Shown: positions 7,413-18,840, counted from the stretch's first letter. The stretch: 64,000 nucleotides of DNA from Lactobacillus ultunensis DSM 16047 (GCF_001436305.1 NZ_AZFO01000008.1:1-64000), one strand, 5' to 3'. Numbers and translations: made by a program. The notes: generated by a model not told the origin, from the letters alone.

Positions 7413-8805
7413 AATTACCATTAGGATCATCATGCGCATAATCCAAATTTGAAAAACGGTTATAGGGTTTCGAGAACATTAATTTAACAGTGCCTCGACT
7501 ACCTGAACGGTTCTTTTCAATAATAACTTCGACTTCACCGTTATCGTCTTCGGCTCCTACTTCATCGCTACTGCCGCTACTTTCACCATCTTCAGGTTCA
7601 TCACGATAGTAGTCTTCACGATATAAGAACGATACAATATCGGCATCCTGCTCAATTGATCCAGATTCACGAATATCGGACAATACAGGCCGTTTATCCT
7701 GTCTCTGCTCAACTGACCGTGACAACTGCGAAAGTGCTATAACGGGCACGTGAAGCTCCTTAGCCAGTTTCTTCAACTGTCTAGAAATAGCGGAAACTTC
7801 TTGTTGCCGTGATTCGCTTCGTGGACCTTCAATCAACTGCAAATAGTCGATTACAACCAAGCCAAGGTTTCCTTTTTCTTTGGCTAAACGCCGCGACTTA
7901 GCCCGAATTTCACTCATCTTAATACCAGGAGTATCATCAATAAAAATTTGGGTATCAGCTAAGGAACCCGCTGCCATCACTAATTTATTCCATTCATCGG
8001 AATTCAAATATCCTGTTCTTAAATGTTGCGAATCAATCAATCCTTCAGAAGCAAGCATTCTTTGTACCAGTTGCTCGCCACTCATTTCTAGAGAAAACAT
8101 AGCAACTGATTTGTCAGTATGCAAACCCACATATTGTGCAACATTCAAAGCAAAAGAAGTCTTACCAACACCTGGACGAGCAGCGATGATAATCAATTCA
8201 TCATCATGAAAACCGGTAGTCATTTTGTCTAACTCTGAAAAACCAGTAGGCAATCCTGTGACCATGTCATTGTCATCAGGAAGATTGTTGATATCATCAA
8301 TTGTTGAATTAACAACTTCCTTGATAGTCCGAAAACCACCAGTGTTGTTTTCAGACGAGACATTCATGATTTCGCTTTCCGCATCATCAAGAATATCAGT
8401 GACATCATCTGAGCCTTTCATCGCATTGGAGATAATTGTTTGACTGGCAGAAATTAATCTCCGCAACAGAGCCTTTCTGTGCACAATTTGTGCATAATAA
8501 GTCACATGCGCCGCAGTAGGCGTGGCCATTGCCAGTTCTGAAACGTAACTAATTCCACCAATATCATCCAACTGATTACGCTTATTTAATTCATCCTGCA
8601 GAGTTAAGGGATCAATTGCATCCCCTCGATCAGACAAATCTATCATCGCTTGAAAAACAATTTGATTTGCCTTTTCATAAAAATCTTCCGGCTGAACCAC
8701 TGCACTTGCATCTGCAATTGCTTCTGGATCGATAAAAATTGCACCCAATACAGCCTTTTCCGCATCCGAATCATGCGGAATCTGTTGAGAAATGATATTA
8801 TCCAT
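7411..8805 (-). CDS. dnaB: Replicative DNA helicase DnaB (DnaC in Bacillus nomenclature)
   Basis: A 464-residue hexameric 5'-3' helicase of the replication fork. The N-terminal helical domain (HDSDAEKAVLGAIF, about residues 11-110) binds primase; the RecA-like C-terminal domain has Walker A ARPGVGKTSFA, Walker B LVVIDYLQL, and motif H4 SRQLKKLAKELHVPVIALSQLSR. An acidic Ser-rich insertion (EDGESSGSSDEVGAEDD) lies near the C-terminus. It is last in the gdpP-rplI-dnaB operon, a conserved order near oriC in lactobacilli. The ATG at 8805 is taken over the adjacent TTG; the ribosome site is weak (AAGTGG), so the start is uncertain by one codon. Confidence 0.97.
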   Translation of the reverse strand: MDNIISQQIPHDSDAEKAVLGAIFIDPEAIADASAVVQPEDFYEKANQIVFQAMIDLSDRGDAIDPLTLQDELNKRNQLDDIGGISYVSELAMATPTAAHVTYYAQIVHRKALLRRLISASQTIISNAMKGSDDVTDILDDAESEIMNVSSENNTGGFRTIKEVVNSTIDDINNLPDDNDMVTGLPTGFSELDKMTTGFHDDELIIIAARPGVGKTSFALNVAQYVGLHTDKSVAMFSLEMSGEQLVQRMLASEGLIDSQHLRTGYLNSDEWNKLVMAAGSLADTQIFIDDTPGIKMSEIRAKSRRLAKEKGNLGLVVIDYLQLIEGPRSESRQQEVSAISRQLKKLAKELHVPVIALSQLSRSVEQRQDKRPVLSDIRESGSIEQDADIVSFLYREDYYRDEPEDGESSGSSDEVGAEDDNGEVEVIIEKNRSGSRGTVKLMFSKPYNRFSNLDYAHDDPNGN

Positions 8806-8831
8806 CAATCACAACCACTTTTTTATCAAAA

Positions 8832-9287
8832 TTAGTCTTGTTCAGTAATATGAACACGAATTGTTGCTTCTACACCCTTGAACAATTTAACGTGAACATT
8901 AGTGTAACCTAAAGACTTGATTGGTTCAGGCAAATTCAACTTACGCTTATCAATCTTGATACCATATTGTTTTTCCAGGCCTTCAACAATCTTCTTGCTT
9001 GAGATTGAACCAAACAAACGAGAATCTGCACCAGCTTTTGACTTGAAGTTAACAATAGTATCGTCCTTTTCAAGTTCTGCCTTAACCTTTTCTGCTTTAG
9101 CCTTTTCTGCTTCATATGCAGCTTTTTCATTAGCTTCAACACGCTTTAAAGTGTTCATGTTTCCTTTAGTAGCTGCCTTAGCAAGGCCACGCTTGATCAA
9201 ATAGTTTTGTGCATAACCATCTGGGACATCCTTAACTTGTCCACGCTTGCCACGACCTTTAACATCTTGTGTAAAAATAACCTTCAT
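8832..9287 (-). CDS. rplI: 50S ribosomal protein L9
   Basis: A 151-residue L9. The N-terminal rRNA-binding domain starts MKVIFTQDVKGRGKRGQVKDVPDGYAQNYL (shown in part: VKGRGKRGQVK and NYLIKRGLA), followed by the long connecting helix (residues 45-75) and a C-terminal domain ending in VHITEQD. AGGAGG lies 8 bases upstream of the ATG. Encoded between gdpP (11-base gap) and dnaB. Confidence 0.97.
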   Translation of the reverse strand: MKVIFTQDVKGRGKRGQVKDVPDGYAQNYLIKRGLAKAATKGNMNTLKRVEANEKAAYEAEKAKAEKVKAELEKDDTIVNFKSKAGADSRLFGSISSKKIVEGLEKQYGIKIDKRKLNLPEPIKSLGYTNVHVKLFKGVEATIRVHITEQD

Positions 9288-9298
9288 TCTGGTCCTCC

Positions 9299-11320
9299 TT
9301 AATCATTTTCTTCTTCATATTCATCAATTGCTTTAAGCAATTTTGCTCTTGCTTCTTCAATAGTAACATCTTTAATCTGCGTTGCCGCATTAGAAAGATG
9401 TCCACCACCGCCGAGCTTTTCCATGATAATCTGCACATTGATCTTACCCATGGAACGCGCCGAAATACCAATAGTATTCTGACTACGCCTTGTAATAGCA
9501 AAACTAGCGCCAACGTTTTCCAAATCAAGTGCAGTATCAGCAGCCTGAGCTGTAATAATTGGATCAATAATTTGATCATCTGGTCCACAAAGTACAGCCA
9601 TATGCGGCTTAACCATCTTCAATGTAGCAACCAAATGCGTTCTTTCAAGGAAGCTGTCAATATCTTCTTTCAAAAGCATGCTTACCACAGCAGAATCTGC
9701 ACCAATTGACCGCAAGTAGCTGGCTGCATCGAAAGTTCTAGTTCCCGTTCTCAGCGAGAATTCTTTCGAGTCAACTACGATTCCGGCTAACATAGCTGTA
9801 GCTTCTAAGTCAGTTAATACTCGTTTGCCATTGGCAGGCTGTTGATATTCGATCATTTCAGTAACCAATTCACAGGCTGAAGAAGCATAAGGTTCAACAT
9901 AGGTAAGCATTGGGTTCTCAGGGAACTCTTCGCCACGTCTATGGTGATCGATCACAATAATTCTGTTTTTCAACCGATCGTAAAGTGGTTGTGAATAAGT
10001 AATTGAATACTTCGAGTGATCCACCATTACCAACATCGACTTGTCAGTAACTTCAGCTAAAGCAACATCAGGACTGATAAAAATATCCTTATCTTGATTC
10101 TTTTGTTGCATGCGAGTTACCAAACGGCCGACATCATAGTTGGTTTTGTTGGTATCCAGTACAAAATTAGCCTTAACGCCATGAAGACGAGCTATTTTTA
10201 CTACACCAATTCCACTACCAACAGAGTCCATATCGGGCCGTTGGTGACCGACAACAAAGACACGATCAGCATCTTTAAATAATTCACTAATAGCCTGAGA
10301 AACCATTCTCGCTCTGACTCTGGTTCTCTTCTCCATTGGATTAGACTTGCCACCATAGAAACGAGCATCTTTACCCGGCTGACGTAAAACTACCTGGTCA
10401 CCACCTCGGCCTAAAGCTAAGTCCAAATTGGATTGAGCCTGGTTGGCAATCTCAGATAATGAATCACTACCAAAAGCAATACCCATGGAAAGTGTCAACG
10501 GAGTATTATTACGACTGGTTTCTTGACGAACCTTATCTAAAACAGAGAACTTATCCTTCTCCATCTCAGCCAGATCTTGCATATGTACAAGCAAGAGAAA
10601 ATGGTCTTCGTCGATTCGTTTTAAATATGCCTTAAATTTCTTAGCATAATCACTCAACGTATTTTGGACATATGAACTCATGCTGGTCAATTCCTGATCA
10701 TGCATGGTTTCACTTAATTCATCGTAATTATCAATGAAAATTTGTCCAATAGCTAGACGTTCAGCCTTATATTTATCTTCAATTTTTGCATAGCGCGTAA
10801 TATCTAACAAATAAATTACGCCCAAATTATCTTGAACCACCATTTCAAAACGGTGTCCATCCCAATCTACAAGGTGGTTTTCTGAGGTTTTAGCCTCAAT
10901 TGCCTCATTGAGCAATTTATTCAAGTCAGGATCAACAGCTTCGATAGTATGACCAACTAAATCTGTATCTTTCAAATAAAGCTGCAGATATGGGTTAACC
11001 CATTGAATCTGATGATCAGAATCATACAGCAAGATACCTAATGGCATCTTGATCATTGCTTCCTGTTCACTACGTTTTATCCGGTAAGACAAATTAACCG
11101 CAAAGTTAGTTGCATTACCCGCTAAAATATAGGTTCCATAAACAGCAAAAGCGACAGTTAAGATAAATACCAATACCATCGCCAAACCAAATAATGGATT
11201 CATAATCATCGCAATCACACTTCCAATTAAGGAAAGTGATAGGATAATTACTACGGAAGCTGTCAATCTTGAATCTTTAATAAATTCAGGCAATTCAAGC
11301 TTACGTAAAAAATCTTTCAT
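9299..11320 (-). CDS. gdpP: Cyclic-di-AMP phosphodiesterase GdpP
   Basis: A 673-residue membrane protein that hydrolyses c-di-AMP to pApA, controlling osmotic balance, potassium uptake and wall stress. Domains in order: two membrane helices (about 22-38 and 43-66), a PAS-like domain (88-175), a degenerate GGDEF domain (180-310), then DHH/DHHA1 catalytic domains with GHQRPDMDSVGSG (359-370), DHH at 458-460 and a GGGGH motif near the C-terminus. It is first of the gdpP-rplI-dnaB operon; a TATAAT sits at 11359-11364 (minus) and AAGGA precedes the ATG. All motifs needed for metal binding are present. Confidence 0.95.
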   Translation of the reverse strand: MKDFLRKLELPEFIKDSRLTASVVIILSLSLIGSVIAMIMNPLFGLAMVLVFILTVAFAVYGTYILAGNATNFAVNLSYRIKRSEQEAMIKMPLGILLYDSDHQIQWVNPYLQLYLKDTDLVGHTIEAVDPDLNKLLNEAIEAKTSENHLVDWDGHRFEMVVQDNLGVIYLLDITRYAKIEDKYKAERLAIGQIFIDNYDELSETMHDQELTSMSSYVQNTLSDYAKKFKAYLKRIDEDHFLLLVHMQDLAEMEKDKFSVLDKVRQETSRNNTPLTLSMGIAFGSDSLSEIANQAQSNLDLALGRGGDQVVLRQPGKDARFYGGKSNPMEKRTRVRARMVSQAISELFKDADRVFVVGHQRPDMDSVGSGIGVVKIARLHGVKANFVLDTNKTNYDVGRLVTRMQQKNQDKDIFISPDVALAEVTDKSMLVMVDHSKYSITYSQPLYDRLKNRIIVIDHHRRGEEFPENPMLTYVEPYASSACELVTEMIEYQQPANGKRVLTDLEATAMLAGIVVDSKEFSLRTGTRTFDAASYLRSIGADSAVVSMLLKEDIDSFLERTHLVATLKMVKPHMAVLCGPDDQIIDPIITAQAADTALDLENVGASFAITRRSQNTIGISARSMGKINVQIIMEKLGGGGHLSNAATQIKDVTIEEARAKLLKAIDEYEEEND

Positions 11321-11398
11321 GAAGATCCTTCCTACTAGGGTAAACTACATCAGTATCAATTATACCTTATTACGTGCTATGAATGAAAAAGATGAAAT

Positions 11399-11434
11399 TA
11401 AAAAAGGGCAGAACTTTAAGTTAGTTCTACCCTT
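11399..11434 (-). terminator. Terminator of rpsF-ssb-rpsR operon
   Basis: GGGCAGAACT pairs with AGTTCTACCC (one mismatch); six T follow on the minus strand. It lies just downstream of rpsR. Confidence 0.8.
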
Positions 11435-11455
11435 CAATTTTTTATTCGATCTAAA

Positions 11456-11692
11456 TTAGTCTTCAGCAACGAATGGCAATAAGCCCATGATACGAGCTCT
11501 CTTAATTGCATTAGCTACTTTACGTTGGTTCTTAGCACTAGTGCCAGTAACACGACGTGGTAAAATCTTACCTCTTTCTGAGATAAAACGTTTCAACAGA
11601 TCTACATCTTTGTAGTCAACGTAGTCGATGTGGTTAGCTGCAATGTAGTCAACCTTACGACGACGACGGCCACCTCTTCTTTGTTGAGCCAT
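11456..11692 (-). CDS. rpsR: 30S ribosomal protein S18
   Basis: A 78-residue S18 with a basic N-terminus (RRGGRRRRK), [22 protein letters not shown] (abridged: VDLLKRFI) and the conserved [15 protein letters not shown]. Last gene of the rpsF-ssb-rpsR operon, 28 bases after ssb. Binds 16S rRNA with S6 in the small-subunit platform. Confidence 0.97.
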   Translation of the reverse strand: MAQQRRGGRRRRKVDYIAANHIDYVDYKDVDLLKRFISERGKILPRRVTGTSAKNQRKVANAIKRARIMGLLPFVAED

Positions 11693-11720
11693 GTTTTAGA
11701 ATCCTTTCTTAAATTTATTT

Positions 11721-12248
11721 TTAAAATGGAAGATCATCATCAGAAATATCAATTGTATCACCGGATCCAGCAAATGGATCTTGTGAATTATTTTGACTAT
11801 TTTGATTGTTATTATTCTGTGAATTACTTTGTGATCCACCATTATTTTGGAAATTATTAGTGCTTGGTGCGCTATTATTTCCAGTATTTGGTGTATAACC
11901 ACCATTTTGACCGCGGGCTTCACGATCCTTACGTGATTCAAGCAATGCGAAGTTATCAACGACAACTTCAGTTACATATACTCTCTGCCCATCTTTATTA
12001 TCATAACTTCTAGTTTGGATTCGGCCATCAATACCAACCAATGAACCCTTAGAAGTAAAGTTGCAGAAGTTCTCTGCGGACTTTCTCCAAATTACACAGC
12101 TGATAAAGTCTGCGCCTCTCTCACCTTGGCTATTTGTAAATTGACGGTCAACAGCAAGAGTAAACGTAGCAACCGAGATACCACTCCCAGTAGTACGCAA
12201 TTCAGGATCACGTGTTAATCGGCCAACAAGTACAACTCTATTAATCAT
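11721..12248 (-). CDS. ssb: Single-stranded DNA-binding protein
   Basis: A 175-residue SSB: OB-fold (residues 1-105) beginning [18 protein letters not shown] with aromatic DNA-contact residues, a disordered Asn/Gln/Gly/Ser-rich linker (about 113-160), and the acidic C-terminal tip DISDDDLPF that recruits replication and repair partners. Encoded between rpsF and rpsR as in most Firmicutes. GGGAGG precedes the ATG. Confidence 0.97.
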   Translation of the reverse strand: MINRVVLVGRLTRDPELRTTGSGISVATFTLAVDRQFTNSQGERGADFISCVIWRKSAENFCNFTSKGSLVGIDGRIQTRSYDNKDGQRVYVTEVVVDNFALLESRKDREARGQNGGYTPNTGNNSAPSTNNFQNNGGSQSNSQNNNNQNSQNNSQDPFAGSGDTIDISDDDLPF

Positions 12249-12293
12249 ACTTATGTCCTCCCTTTCCTAAATCACATAGATAATAAATAAAAA

Positions 12294-12590
12294 TTACTTG
12301 TCTAACTTAACGGTCATTGAACGTAAGATAGCGTTGTCAATCTTTGACAAACGGCTAAATTCGTTAACTGCGTCAGCGTTGTCAGCAGTGAAAGTCATAA
12401 TGTGGTAGGTACCTTCACGATACTTATCAATTTCATATGCGAAACGACGCTTGCCCCAGTCTTTGGATTCTACCATAGTACCACCGTTATCAGCGATAAC
12501 CTTGTCGTAGTTTTCTACGAGAGCCTTCTTGCTATCTTCATCAACATCAGGCTTAATGATGTAAGTTACTTCGTACTTTGTAGTTGCCAT
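12294..12590 (-). CDS. rpsF: 30S ribosomal protein S6
   Basis: A 98-residue S6: [34 protein letters not shown] and an R-S-M-T-V-K-L terminus. First gene of the rpsF-ssb-rpsR operon with a very strong ribosome site (AAAGGAGGTG). Forms a heterodimer with S18; in many Firmicutes that complex represses the operon through a leader RNA, and a structured leader is present here. Confidence 0.97.
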   Translation of the reverse strand: MATTKYEVTYIIKPDVDEDSKKALVENYDKVIADNGGTMVESKDWGKRRFAYEIDKYREGTYHIMTFTADNADAVNEFSRLSKIDNAILRSMTVKLDK

Positions 12591-12619
12591 GACTATTGCA
12601 CCTCCTTTTGGACTATATG

Positions 12620-12663
12620 GTTCTTGCTAAAATCAAGAACAAGGAGTAATTGGAATATTACTC
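12620..12663 (-). ncRNA. Structured rpsF leader (candidate S6:S18 autoregulatory RNA)
   Basis: Between promoter and rpsF the minus-strand transcript can form two perfect 7-bp hairpins: GAGTAAT/ATTACTC (12644-12663) and GTTCTTG/CAAGAAC (12620-12640), three bases apart. Placement fits an S6:S18-binding leader. I could not find the expected CCG-containing loop with certainty, so the class assignment is tentative. Confidence 0.4.
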
Positions 12664-12673
12664 GCAATTTCTA

Positions 12674-12702
12674 ATTCTAGCATATAAATAAAAAATTACC
12701 AA
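12674..12702 (-). promoter_or_regulatory. rpsF operon promoter
   Basis: Minus strand -35 TTGGTA (12697-12702), 17-bp spacer ending in an extended TGC, -10 TAGAAT (12674-12679), about 85 bases upstream of rpsF. Confidence 0.75.
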
Positions 12703-12808
12703 ACAGTTTTTCACGTGATCCTAACAGTTTTTTTACTGTCTATTATTTATTACGCAAAAAAGTTTGATAATTTTTTCAAAAGTTGAATTTTTTTGTAATT
12801 TTAACTAA

Positions 12809-15289
12809 TTATTCATTTTCGGTATCGTCATCGTCACCAGTTTGATCTTGCTCAGCCTCAGTTGGAACTATTGTCAAACTTGCAACTTGACTGCCATTAT
12901 CAACCTTAATCAAACGAACGCCCATTGTACTACGTCCTGTTTGAGAAACATCCTTAGTCTTGAAGCGGATCATGATACCGTCAGTAGTAATTACCATAAT
13001 ATCTTTACTACTATTGATGACAATTACACCAGCAAGTGGACCATTCTTTTCAGTAATATTGGCAGTTTTAATACCTTTACCGCCACGGCCCTTAACTGGA
13101 TATTCTGAAGCTGAGGTGCGCTTACCATAACCTTTTTCAGAAATAACCAATACTTGATCGTTGCTGCCTAAAACGCCTGAACCAACGACATAATCGTGTG
13201 GACGAAGGTTAATACCACGAACACCAGCAGCGGTTCTACCCATAGCACGAACATCATTTTCGTTGAAAGTTACAGCATAGCCTAAGTGTGTACCAATTAA
13301 GATATTTTGCTTGCCATCCGTAGTCAAAACGTTGCTCAGCTCATCTCCATCACGAAGAGTAAGAGCAATTAATCCACTGTTTCTAATATTAGAGAATTCA
13401 CTGACATGCGTACGCTTAACTGTACCCATCTTGGTAACGAAGAATAAGTAATTGTCATCTGCACCTTCAGGAATATTGATAACGGTTTGAACCTTTTCAC
13501 CCTTTTCCAGTTGTAACAGGTTGACTACAGGCAAACCCTTAGCCATTCTGCCGTATTCTGGAATTTCATAGGCCTTCTTTGAGTAAACCTTACCAGCATT
13601 GGTAAAGAATAAAAGCGTATCGTGTGTACTTGAATAAATTAAGTGCTCAATAAAGTCGCCTTCTTGAACACCCATGCCTTTGATACCCTTACCACCACGG
13701 TTTTGGGTCTTAAATTCTTGAATTGGCATTCTCTTGATATAACCGTTATGCGTTACAGTCAAAAGAATATTTTGCTTTTCAATCAAATCTTCGTCTTCAA
13801 TTGAAACAACTTCACTAGCACCAATTTCAGTTCTACGTTTATCACCAAAACGTTTTTGAATATCAAGCAATTCATCATAAATAATTTGGTCAATACGTTC
13901 AGGCTTAGCCAAGATATCTTTATAATCTGCGATCTTAGCTTGCAATTCTTTGTATTCGGCTTCAACTTTGTCTCTTTCCAAGCCAGTCAGACGTACCAAA
14001 CGCATGTTCAAAATAGCTTGAGATTGTTTATCATCCAGACCGAAACGACTGATTAAAGTTGCCTTGGCAATATCGCTTGAATGACTGCTACGGATAATAT
14101 GCACAATTTCATCGATATTATCCAAAGCAATTCTCAAACCTTCAAGAATATGAGCTCTAGCCTCAGCTTTGGCTAATTCGAACTTCGTTCTGCGAGTAAC
14201 AACATCTTCTTGGTGATCCAAGTAATATTGCAACATTTGCTTCAAAGTCAGGTAATGTGGTGCGCCATCCACAATAGCAACCATATTCATCCCGAAGTTG
14301 GCTTGCATTTGCGTTTGCTTGAATAAATTGTTCAAAACAACACTAGCACTTGCATCCCTACGAATATCAATTGTAATTCGCATACCTGTCTGGTCAGATT
14401 CATCACGTACACCAGTGATACCATCAATAATCTTTTCACGAGCTAAATCAGCAATCTTCTTAACCAACTCCGCCTTATTGACCATAAATGGAATTTCATT
14501 GACAATAATGCGTTCACGGCCACTTTTTTCAGTTTCAATATTGGTCTTGGCACGAACAACAATATTGCCTTTGCCACTCTCATAGGCACGGTAAATACCA
14601 CCGCGCCCCATAATGATCCCGCCTGTTGGGAAATCAGGACCTGGGATAACCTTCATCAAATCCTTGGTAGTAGCATCAGGATTTTTCATAAGCATGTGCA
14701 AACCACTAATTACTTCACTCAAGTTATGTGGAGGAATATTAGTAGTCATACCAACAGCAATACCATTTGCACCGTTTACCAACAGATTAGGAATTCTAGC
14801 TGGTAAAACTACTGGTTCATTTTCGGTATCATCGTAGTTTCTTTGCCAATCGATAGTGTTCTTGTTGATATCCCGCAACATTTCCACAGCAATTTTACTC
14901 ATTCTTGCTTCGGTATAACGCATTGCGGCTGGTTCATCCCCATCAACAGAACCAAAGTTACCGTGTCCATCAACCAACATATAACGATATGAGAAATCTT
15001 GTGCCATATGCGCCATAGCTAAATAAATTGAGGAGTCACCGTGTGGGTGAAACTTACCCATAACTTCCCCTACGATTCTGGCACTCTTTTTATATGGCTT
15101 ATCAGGCGTAACACCTAATTCGCTCATTCCATAAAGAATACGACGCTGTACGGGTTTTAAACCATCACGTACATCAGGCAAAGCACGTGCAACAATAACT
15201 GACATAGCATAGTCCAAGAAAGAACTACGCATCATGCTTGTCAGATCGACGTTTCTAATTCTATGATCTTGAGTTTGATTCTCGTCCAT
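12809..15289 (-). CDS. gyrA: DNA gyrase subunit A
   Basis: An 826-residue GyrA, the breakage-reunion subunit that introduces negative supercoils with GyrB. The N-terminus has [33 protein letters not shown] (abridged: [13 protein letters not shown]), the quinolone-pocket segment HPHGDSSIY and catalytic Tyr in AAMRYTEAR. The C-terminal beta-pinwheel carries repeated blades and the GyrA-box [10 protein letters not shown]. An acidic tail ends the protein ([13 protein letters not shown]). It follows gyrB by 10 bases. No clear terminator follows; the next 120 bases are T-rich. Confidence 0.98.
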   Translation of the reverse strand: MDENQTQDHRIRNVDLTSMMRSSFLDYAMSVIVARALPDVRDGLKPVQRRILYGMSELGVTPDKPYKKSARIVGEVMGKFHPHGDSSIYLAMAHMAQDFSYRYMLVDGHGNFGSVDGDEPAAMRYTEARMSKIAVEMLRDINKNTIDWQRNYDDTENEPVVLPARIPNLLVNGANGIAVGMTTNIPPHNLSEVISGLHMLMKNPDATTKDLMKVIPGPDFPTGGIIMGRGGIYRAYESGKGNIVVRAKTNIETEKSGRERIIVNEIPFMVNKAELVKKIADLAREKIIDGITGVRDESDQTGMRITIDIRRDASASVVLNNLFKQTQMQANFGMNMVAIVDGAPHYLTLKQMLQYYLDHQEDVVTRRTKFELAKAEARAHILEGLRIALDNIDEIVHIIRSSHSSDIAKATLISRFGLDDKQSQAILNMRLVRLTGLERDKVEAEYKELQAKIADYKDILAKPERIDQIIYDELLDIQKRFGDKRRTEIGASEVVSIEDEDLIEKQNILLTVTHNGYIKRMPIQEFKTQNRGGKGIKGMGVQEGDFIEHLIYSSTHDTLLFFTNAGKVYSKKAYEIPEYGRMAKGLPVVNLLQLEKGEKVQTVINIPEGADDNYLFFVTKMGTVKRTHVSEFSNIRNSGLIALTLRDGDELSNVLTTDGKQNILIGTHLGYAVTFNENDVRAMGRTAAGVRGINLRPHDYVVGSGVLGSNDQVLVISEKGYGKRTSASEYPVKGRGGKGIKTANITEKNGPLAGVIVINSSKDIMVITTDGIMIRFKTKDVSQTGRSTMGVRLIKVDNGSQVASLTIVPTEAEQDQTGDDDDTENE

Positions 15290-15299
15290 CTAAAGCCTC

Positions 15300-17264
15300 C
15301 TACGCATCCAAGTTTTCCACATACTTAGCGTTCTTTTGAATAAAGTCACGTCTTGGTGCAACTTCATTACCCATGAGTAATTCAAAGACCGCATCAGCAT
15401 CTTTGGCATATTCAGGACTTACACGATCCAGTCGTCTATTTTCGGGATTCATAGTAGTATCCCACAACTGTTCTGGGTCCATTTCACCTAACCCCTTGTA
15501 ACGTTGGACAATAGGTTTTGGACTAGGTTGCAAACTGCCAAGATAATCATGTAATTCTTCATCAGTATCAAGATACTTAACTACCTTGCCCTGACGTACT
15601 TGATACAGAGGTGGACGAGCAATGTAAACATAACCCTTTTCAATCATTGGACGCATGTAGTTATAAAACAGCGTCAATAACAAGGTTCTAATGTGAGCAC
15701 CATCAACATCGGCATCAGTCATGATGATTAGTTTATGGTAACGTGCTTTTGATACGTCAAAGTCTGCACCAAAACCTGTGCCTAAAGCTGTGAATAATGA
15801 TCTAATTTCTTGGTTAGCCAAGATTCGATCCATTGAAGCTTTTTCCACATTCAGAATTTTCCCTCTGATTGGCAAAATAGCTTGTGTCAAACGTGAACGA
15901 CCTTGCTTAGCAGAACCACCAGCTGAGTTACCTTCGACGATAAACAATTCAGAAATATTAGGATCATTACTAGTATTATCGGCTAATTTGCCTGGCAAGT
16001 TAGCAATTTCCAAACCAGACTTTTTACGGGTAACTTCACGGGCACGTTTTGCTGCTGTTCTAGCACGTTCTGCTAATTGACCTTTTTCAACAATCTTGCG
16101 TCCAACTGATGGATTTTCCATCAAGAAACGACTGAAGGTTTCAGAGAAGGCTTTATCCACAGCAGTTCTCGCATCGGAGTTACCTAATTTTGTCTTAGTC
16201 TGACCCTCAAATTGCGGACTAGGGTGTTTAACTGAAACAACAGCGGTCATTCCTTCACGAATGTCTTCACCAGAAAGATTATCATCCTTATCCTTTAAAA
16301 TTTTTGCCTTATGTGCATAATCGTTAACCACACGTGTCAAAGCCGTCTTAAACCCAGCTTCGTGCATCCCACCTTCATAGGTGTGGATATTGTTGGCAAA
16401 AGTCATCAGAGTAGTCTTATAACCATTGGTGTATTGCAAAGCAACTTCAACATCAATACCGTTATAAGTACTCTCTACGTAAATTGGCTCATCAAACAAT
16501 ACTTCTTGACCCTTGTTCAAAAAGGCAACGTATTCTTTGATACCACCTTCATACTTATAAACATCGGTTTCAGCACTATCTTTACGCTTATCAGTAAAAG
16601 TCAGCTTCAACCCTTTATTTAAGAAAGCTAATTCACGAATTCTATTCTTTAAGATCTTGTCATCAAAAGTTGTAGTCTCGGTGAAAATATCTGGATCTGG
16701 ATAAAAGTGCACAATTGTCCCATGCTCATCGAGTGGAACTGTTCCAATTTGCTTCATTTCATCTTTTACACGACCGTGATCAAAATCAATGAAGTATTTC
16801 TTGCCATCACGCATAACAGTTACGTCAAGTTTAGTGGATAAAGCATTCACAACTGATGCACCAACACCGTGCAAACCACCTGAAACCTTGTATCCTCCAC
16901 CGCCGAACTTACCTCCAGCGTGCAATACGGTAAAGACAGTTTCTAGAGCTGGACGACCAGTTTTTTCTTGAATATCCACTGGAATTCCACGTCCATCATC
17001 TTGAACAGTGACACTGCCATCTTCATTAACAGTAACTTCAATCTTGGTGGCAAAACCAGCAAGTCGTTCATCGATACTGTTGTCAATAATTTCCCACACC
17101 AAGTGGTGTAGACCTTGAGAACTAGTTGAGCCAATATACATACCAGGACGCTTACGTACGGCTTCTAGTCCTCCTAGGACCTGAATTTGACTGGCATTAT
17201 ACTTGTCGGCCTCTTTTTCATACTTTTTGACCTTATCAAGATTTTCTTTTGAATTATCAGCCAT
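15300..17264 (-). CDS. gyrB: DNA gyrase subunit B
   Basis: A 654-residue GyrB, the ATPase of gyrase. The GHKL ATPase domain has [18 protein letters not shown] and DGRGIPVD; the TOPRIM domain has [16 protein letters not shown] and the metal site [12 protein letters not shown]; the C-terminus has [15 protein letters not shown]. The size and QRYKGLGEM motif fit gyrase rather than ParE, as does its position between recF and gyrA. The ATG directly abuts the recF stop, suggesting translational coupling. Confidence 0.98.
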   Translation of the reverse strand: MADNSKENLDKVKKYEKEADKYNASQIQVLGGLEAVRKRPGMYIGSTSSQGLHHLVWEIIDNSIDERLAGFATKIEVTVNEDGSVTVQDDGRGIPVDIQEKTGRPALETVFTVLHAGGKFGGGGYKVSGGLHGVGASVVNALSTKLDVTVMRDGKKYFIDFDHGRVKDEMKQIGTVPLDEHGTIVHFYPDPDIFTETTTFDDKILKNRIRELAFLNKGLKLTFTDKRKDSAETDVYKYEGGIKEYVAFLNKGQEVLFDEPIYVESTYNGIDVEVALQYTNGYKTTLMTFANNIHTYEGGMHEAGFKTALTRVVNDYAHKAKILKDKDDNLSGEDIREGMTAVVSVKHPSPQFEGQTKTKLGNSDARTAVDKAFSETFSRFLMENPSVGRKIVEKGQLAERARTAAKRAREVTRKKSGLEIANLPGKLADNTSNDPNISELFIVEGNSAGGSAKQGRSRLTQAILPIRGKILNVEKASMDRILANQEIRSLFTALGTGFGADFDVSKARYHKLIIMTDADVDGAHIRTLLLTLFYNYMRPMIEKGYVYIARPPLYQVRQGKVVKYLDTDEELHDYLGSLQPSPKPIVQRYKGLGEMDPEQLWDTTMNPENRRLDRVSPEYAKDADAVFELLMGNEVAPRRDFIQKNAKYVENLDA

Positions 17265-18392
17265 TTAATTCTCCTTCTCCAAACTAATTTTGCCTGATTG
17301 AATGTGGTATACACGCGGCTTTTTTATTATTTCCCAAGAAATTCCTTCCAGATCTGTCGTTGTAATAAAGGTCTGGGTTTTCCCATGAATATAATTTAAA
17401 AGCGCACTTTGACGACCATGATCCAATTCACTCATAACATCGTCTAAAAGCAAAAGCGGATATTCATCAGTCAATTGATGAACTAATTGAATTTCCGCTA
17501 GCTTCACACTAAGAGCAATCGAGCGCTGCTGCCCTTGTGAGGCATATAAATGAGCATTTTTACCATCAAGTTTAAACTCAATATCATCACGATGCGGACC
17601 CGATGTAGTTGTTCCCTTACGAATCTCTGTATCCTTGTTGCGTTCAAAACTAGCAAGAATCTTATGATAAATATCTTCAGTGCTATCATCAGCTTTAATA
17701 TCTGAAACGGAGGGATGATAAGCAATTGCTAACTGTTCACTGCCTAAACTAATATGGGCATAGGCATCGCTGGCATAATGACTCAAATACCGCAAGAATT
17801 TAAAACGGCGAGAAATAACTTCTGCCGCAATTCCAGCCAGCTGATCTGAAAGAACATCTAAAAAAACTTTGTCTTTAGCTTTTCCCTTCGATAGTTGCTT
17901 CAAATAATTATTCTTTTGAATCAAAACCTGGCGATACTTGCTTGCAAAATACAAATATTCTGGATTTATCTGTCCAAATTCCTGATCCATAAACCTTCTG
18001 CGCAAAGCAGGTGCGCCTTTTATTAATTCCAAATCTTCTGGAGAAAATAAAATAGCATTCAACTGGCCTACATATTTAGACAGTTTGGATTGCTCAACTC
18101 GGTTTATCCACACTTTTTTACCCTTTTTGGTAATTAAAACACGCAGGGTTAAATCTACTTGGCTTTTTTGCACATGTCCCAATAAATTTGTGTATTCACC
18201 ACCAAAGCCAATTAATTCCTTATCACTATTGGTTCGATGTGAACGTGTCAATGCTAGAAAATAAATTGCTTCCAGCAAATTCGTTTTGCCTTGTGCATTT
18301 TTGCCAATAAAAATATTGACGTTCGGATCAAACTTTACGTCAAGCTTTTTTAGATTACGGAAATTTTGAACAGTAAAACGATCAAGATACAT
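17265..18392 (-). CDS. recF: DNA replication and repair protein RecF
   Basis: A 375-residue SMC-like ATPase that loads RecA at gaps. It has Walker [16 protein letters not shown] near the N-terminus, the signature [18 protein letters not shown], and Walker [14 protein letters not shown]. Start and length match the family. Conserved cluster dnaN-yaaA-recF-gyrB-gyrA; yaaA ends 8 bases upstream. Confidence 0.97.
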   Translation of the reverse strand: MYLDRFTVQNFRNLKKLDVKFDPNVNIFIGKNAQGKTNLLEAIYFLALTRSHRTNSDKELIGFGGEYTNLLGHVQKSQVDLTLRVLITKKGKKVWINRVEQSKLSKYVGQLNAILFSPEDLELIKGAPALRRRFMDQEFGQINPEYLYFASKYRQVLIQKNNYLKQLSKGKAKDKVFLDVLSDQLAGIAAEVISRRFKFLRYLSHYASDAYAHISLGSEQLAIAYHPSVSDIKADDSTEDIYHKILASFERNKDTEIRKGTTTSGPHRDDIEFKLDGKNAHLYASQGQQRSIALSVKLAEIQLVHQLTDEYPLLLLDDVMSELDHGRQSALLNYIHGKTQTFITTTDLEGISWEIIKKPRVYHIQSGKISLEKEN

Positions 18393-18400
18393 TAATCTTC

Positions 18401-18622
18401 CTACCGAAATTCATATTCTTGACCATTAACTTGTAAATGATCACCAACATGCAATTTTTTACCTCGTCGATCTTCAAGTTCTCCATTTAAAGTTACAGGA
18501 TTGTCTTGAAGATAAAATTTTGCTTGTCCACCTGACGAAATAATGCTCTCTTCCTTCAGAAATTGTCCCAAAGTAATGTATTCGCCCTCGATTGTGAAAT
18601 CCTTGATAATACTCACCTTCAA
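18401..18622 (-). CDS. yaaA: S4-domain RNA-binding protein YaaA (RlbA-like)
   Basis: A 73-residue S4-like protein: [23 protein letters not shown]...[19 protein letters not shown] (abridged). The family sits between dnaN and recF in Firmicutes and is linked to late 50S assembly. The start is a TTG at 18622; a GTG two codons later is possible but has the AAGG directly against it. A clear promoter precedes it, so recF-gyrB-gyrA need not depend on dnaN transcription. Confidence 0.88.
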   Translation of the reverse strand: MKVSIIKDFTIEGEYITLGQFLKEESIISSGGQAKFYLQDNPVTLNGELEDRRGKKLHVGDHLQVNGQEYEFR

Positions 18623-18641
18623 TACTCTTTTTACCTATATA

Positions 18642-18670
18642 ATTATATTAGTTTTCAGAGCAAATAACAA
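18642..18670 (-). promoter_or_regulatory. yaaA-recF-gyrBA promoter
   Basis: Minus strand -35 TTGTTA (18665-18670), 17-bp spacer, consensus -10 TATAAT (18642-18647), 20 bases upstream of the yaaA start. Confidence 0.75.
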
Positions 18671-18690
18671 ACTTAAAACGCGCTCAAACG

Positions 18691-18712
18691 CTATTTCAGC
18701 GTTTTTTTTAAA
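18691..18712 (+). repeat. Hairpin in the dnaN-yaaA gap
   Basis: AACGCT/AGCGTT stem with a T-run on the plus strand only. No plus-strand gene reads into it, so its function is unclear; it may shield the yaaA promoter from antisense transcription. Confidence 0.4.
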
Positions 18713-18785
18713 ATTAAACTAATCATACTAAGACAAGTTAAAAATAAAAGAACACCGATTTTTTGGCATTTATCACCAAATCTAC

Positions 18786-18815
18786 AAAAAAACCACCCAA
18801 AAATGGGTGGTTTTT
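18786..18815. terminator. dnaN terminator
   Basis: AAAAACCACCC/GGGTGGTTTTT stem with a 6-base A-rich loop; T-runs on both strands. It separates dnaA-dnaN from yaaA-recF-gyrBA. Confidence 0.85.
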
Positions 18816-18840
18816 AAGAAGCTAAATTTAGTGTACTTGA

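Noticed and set aside
12703..12731. Direct repeat AACAGTTTTT and CACGTG between gyrA and rpsF as a parS site
   Set aside because: Only the core TTTCACGTGA fits; flanks mismatch in at least four positions of the consensus.
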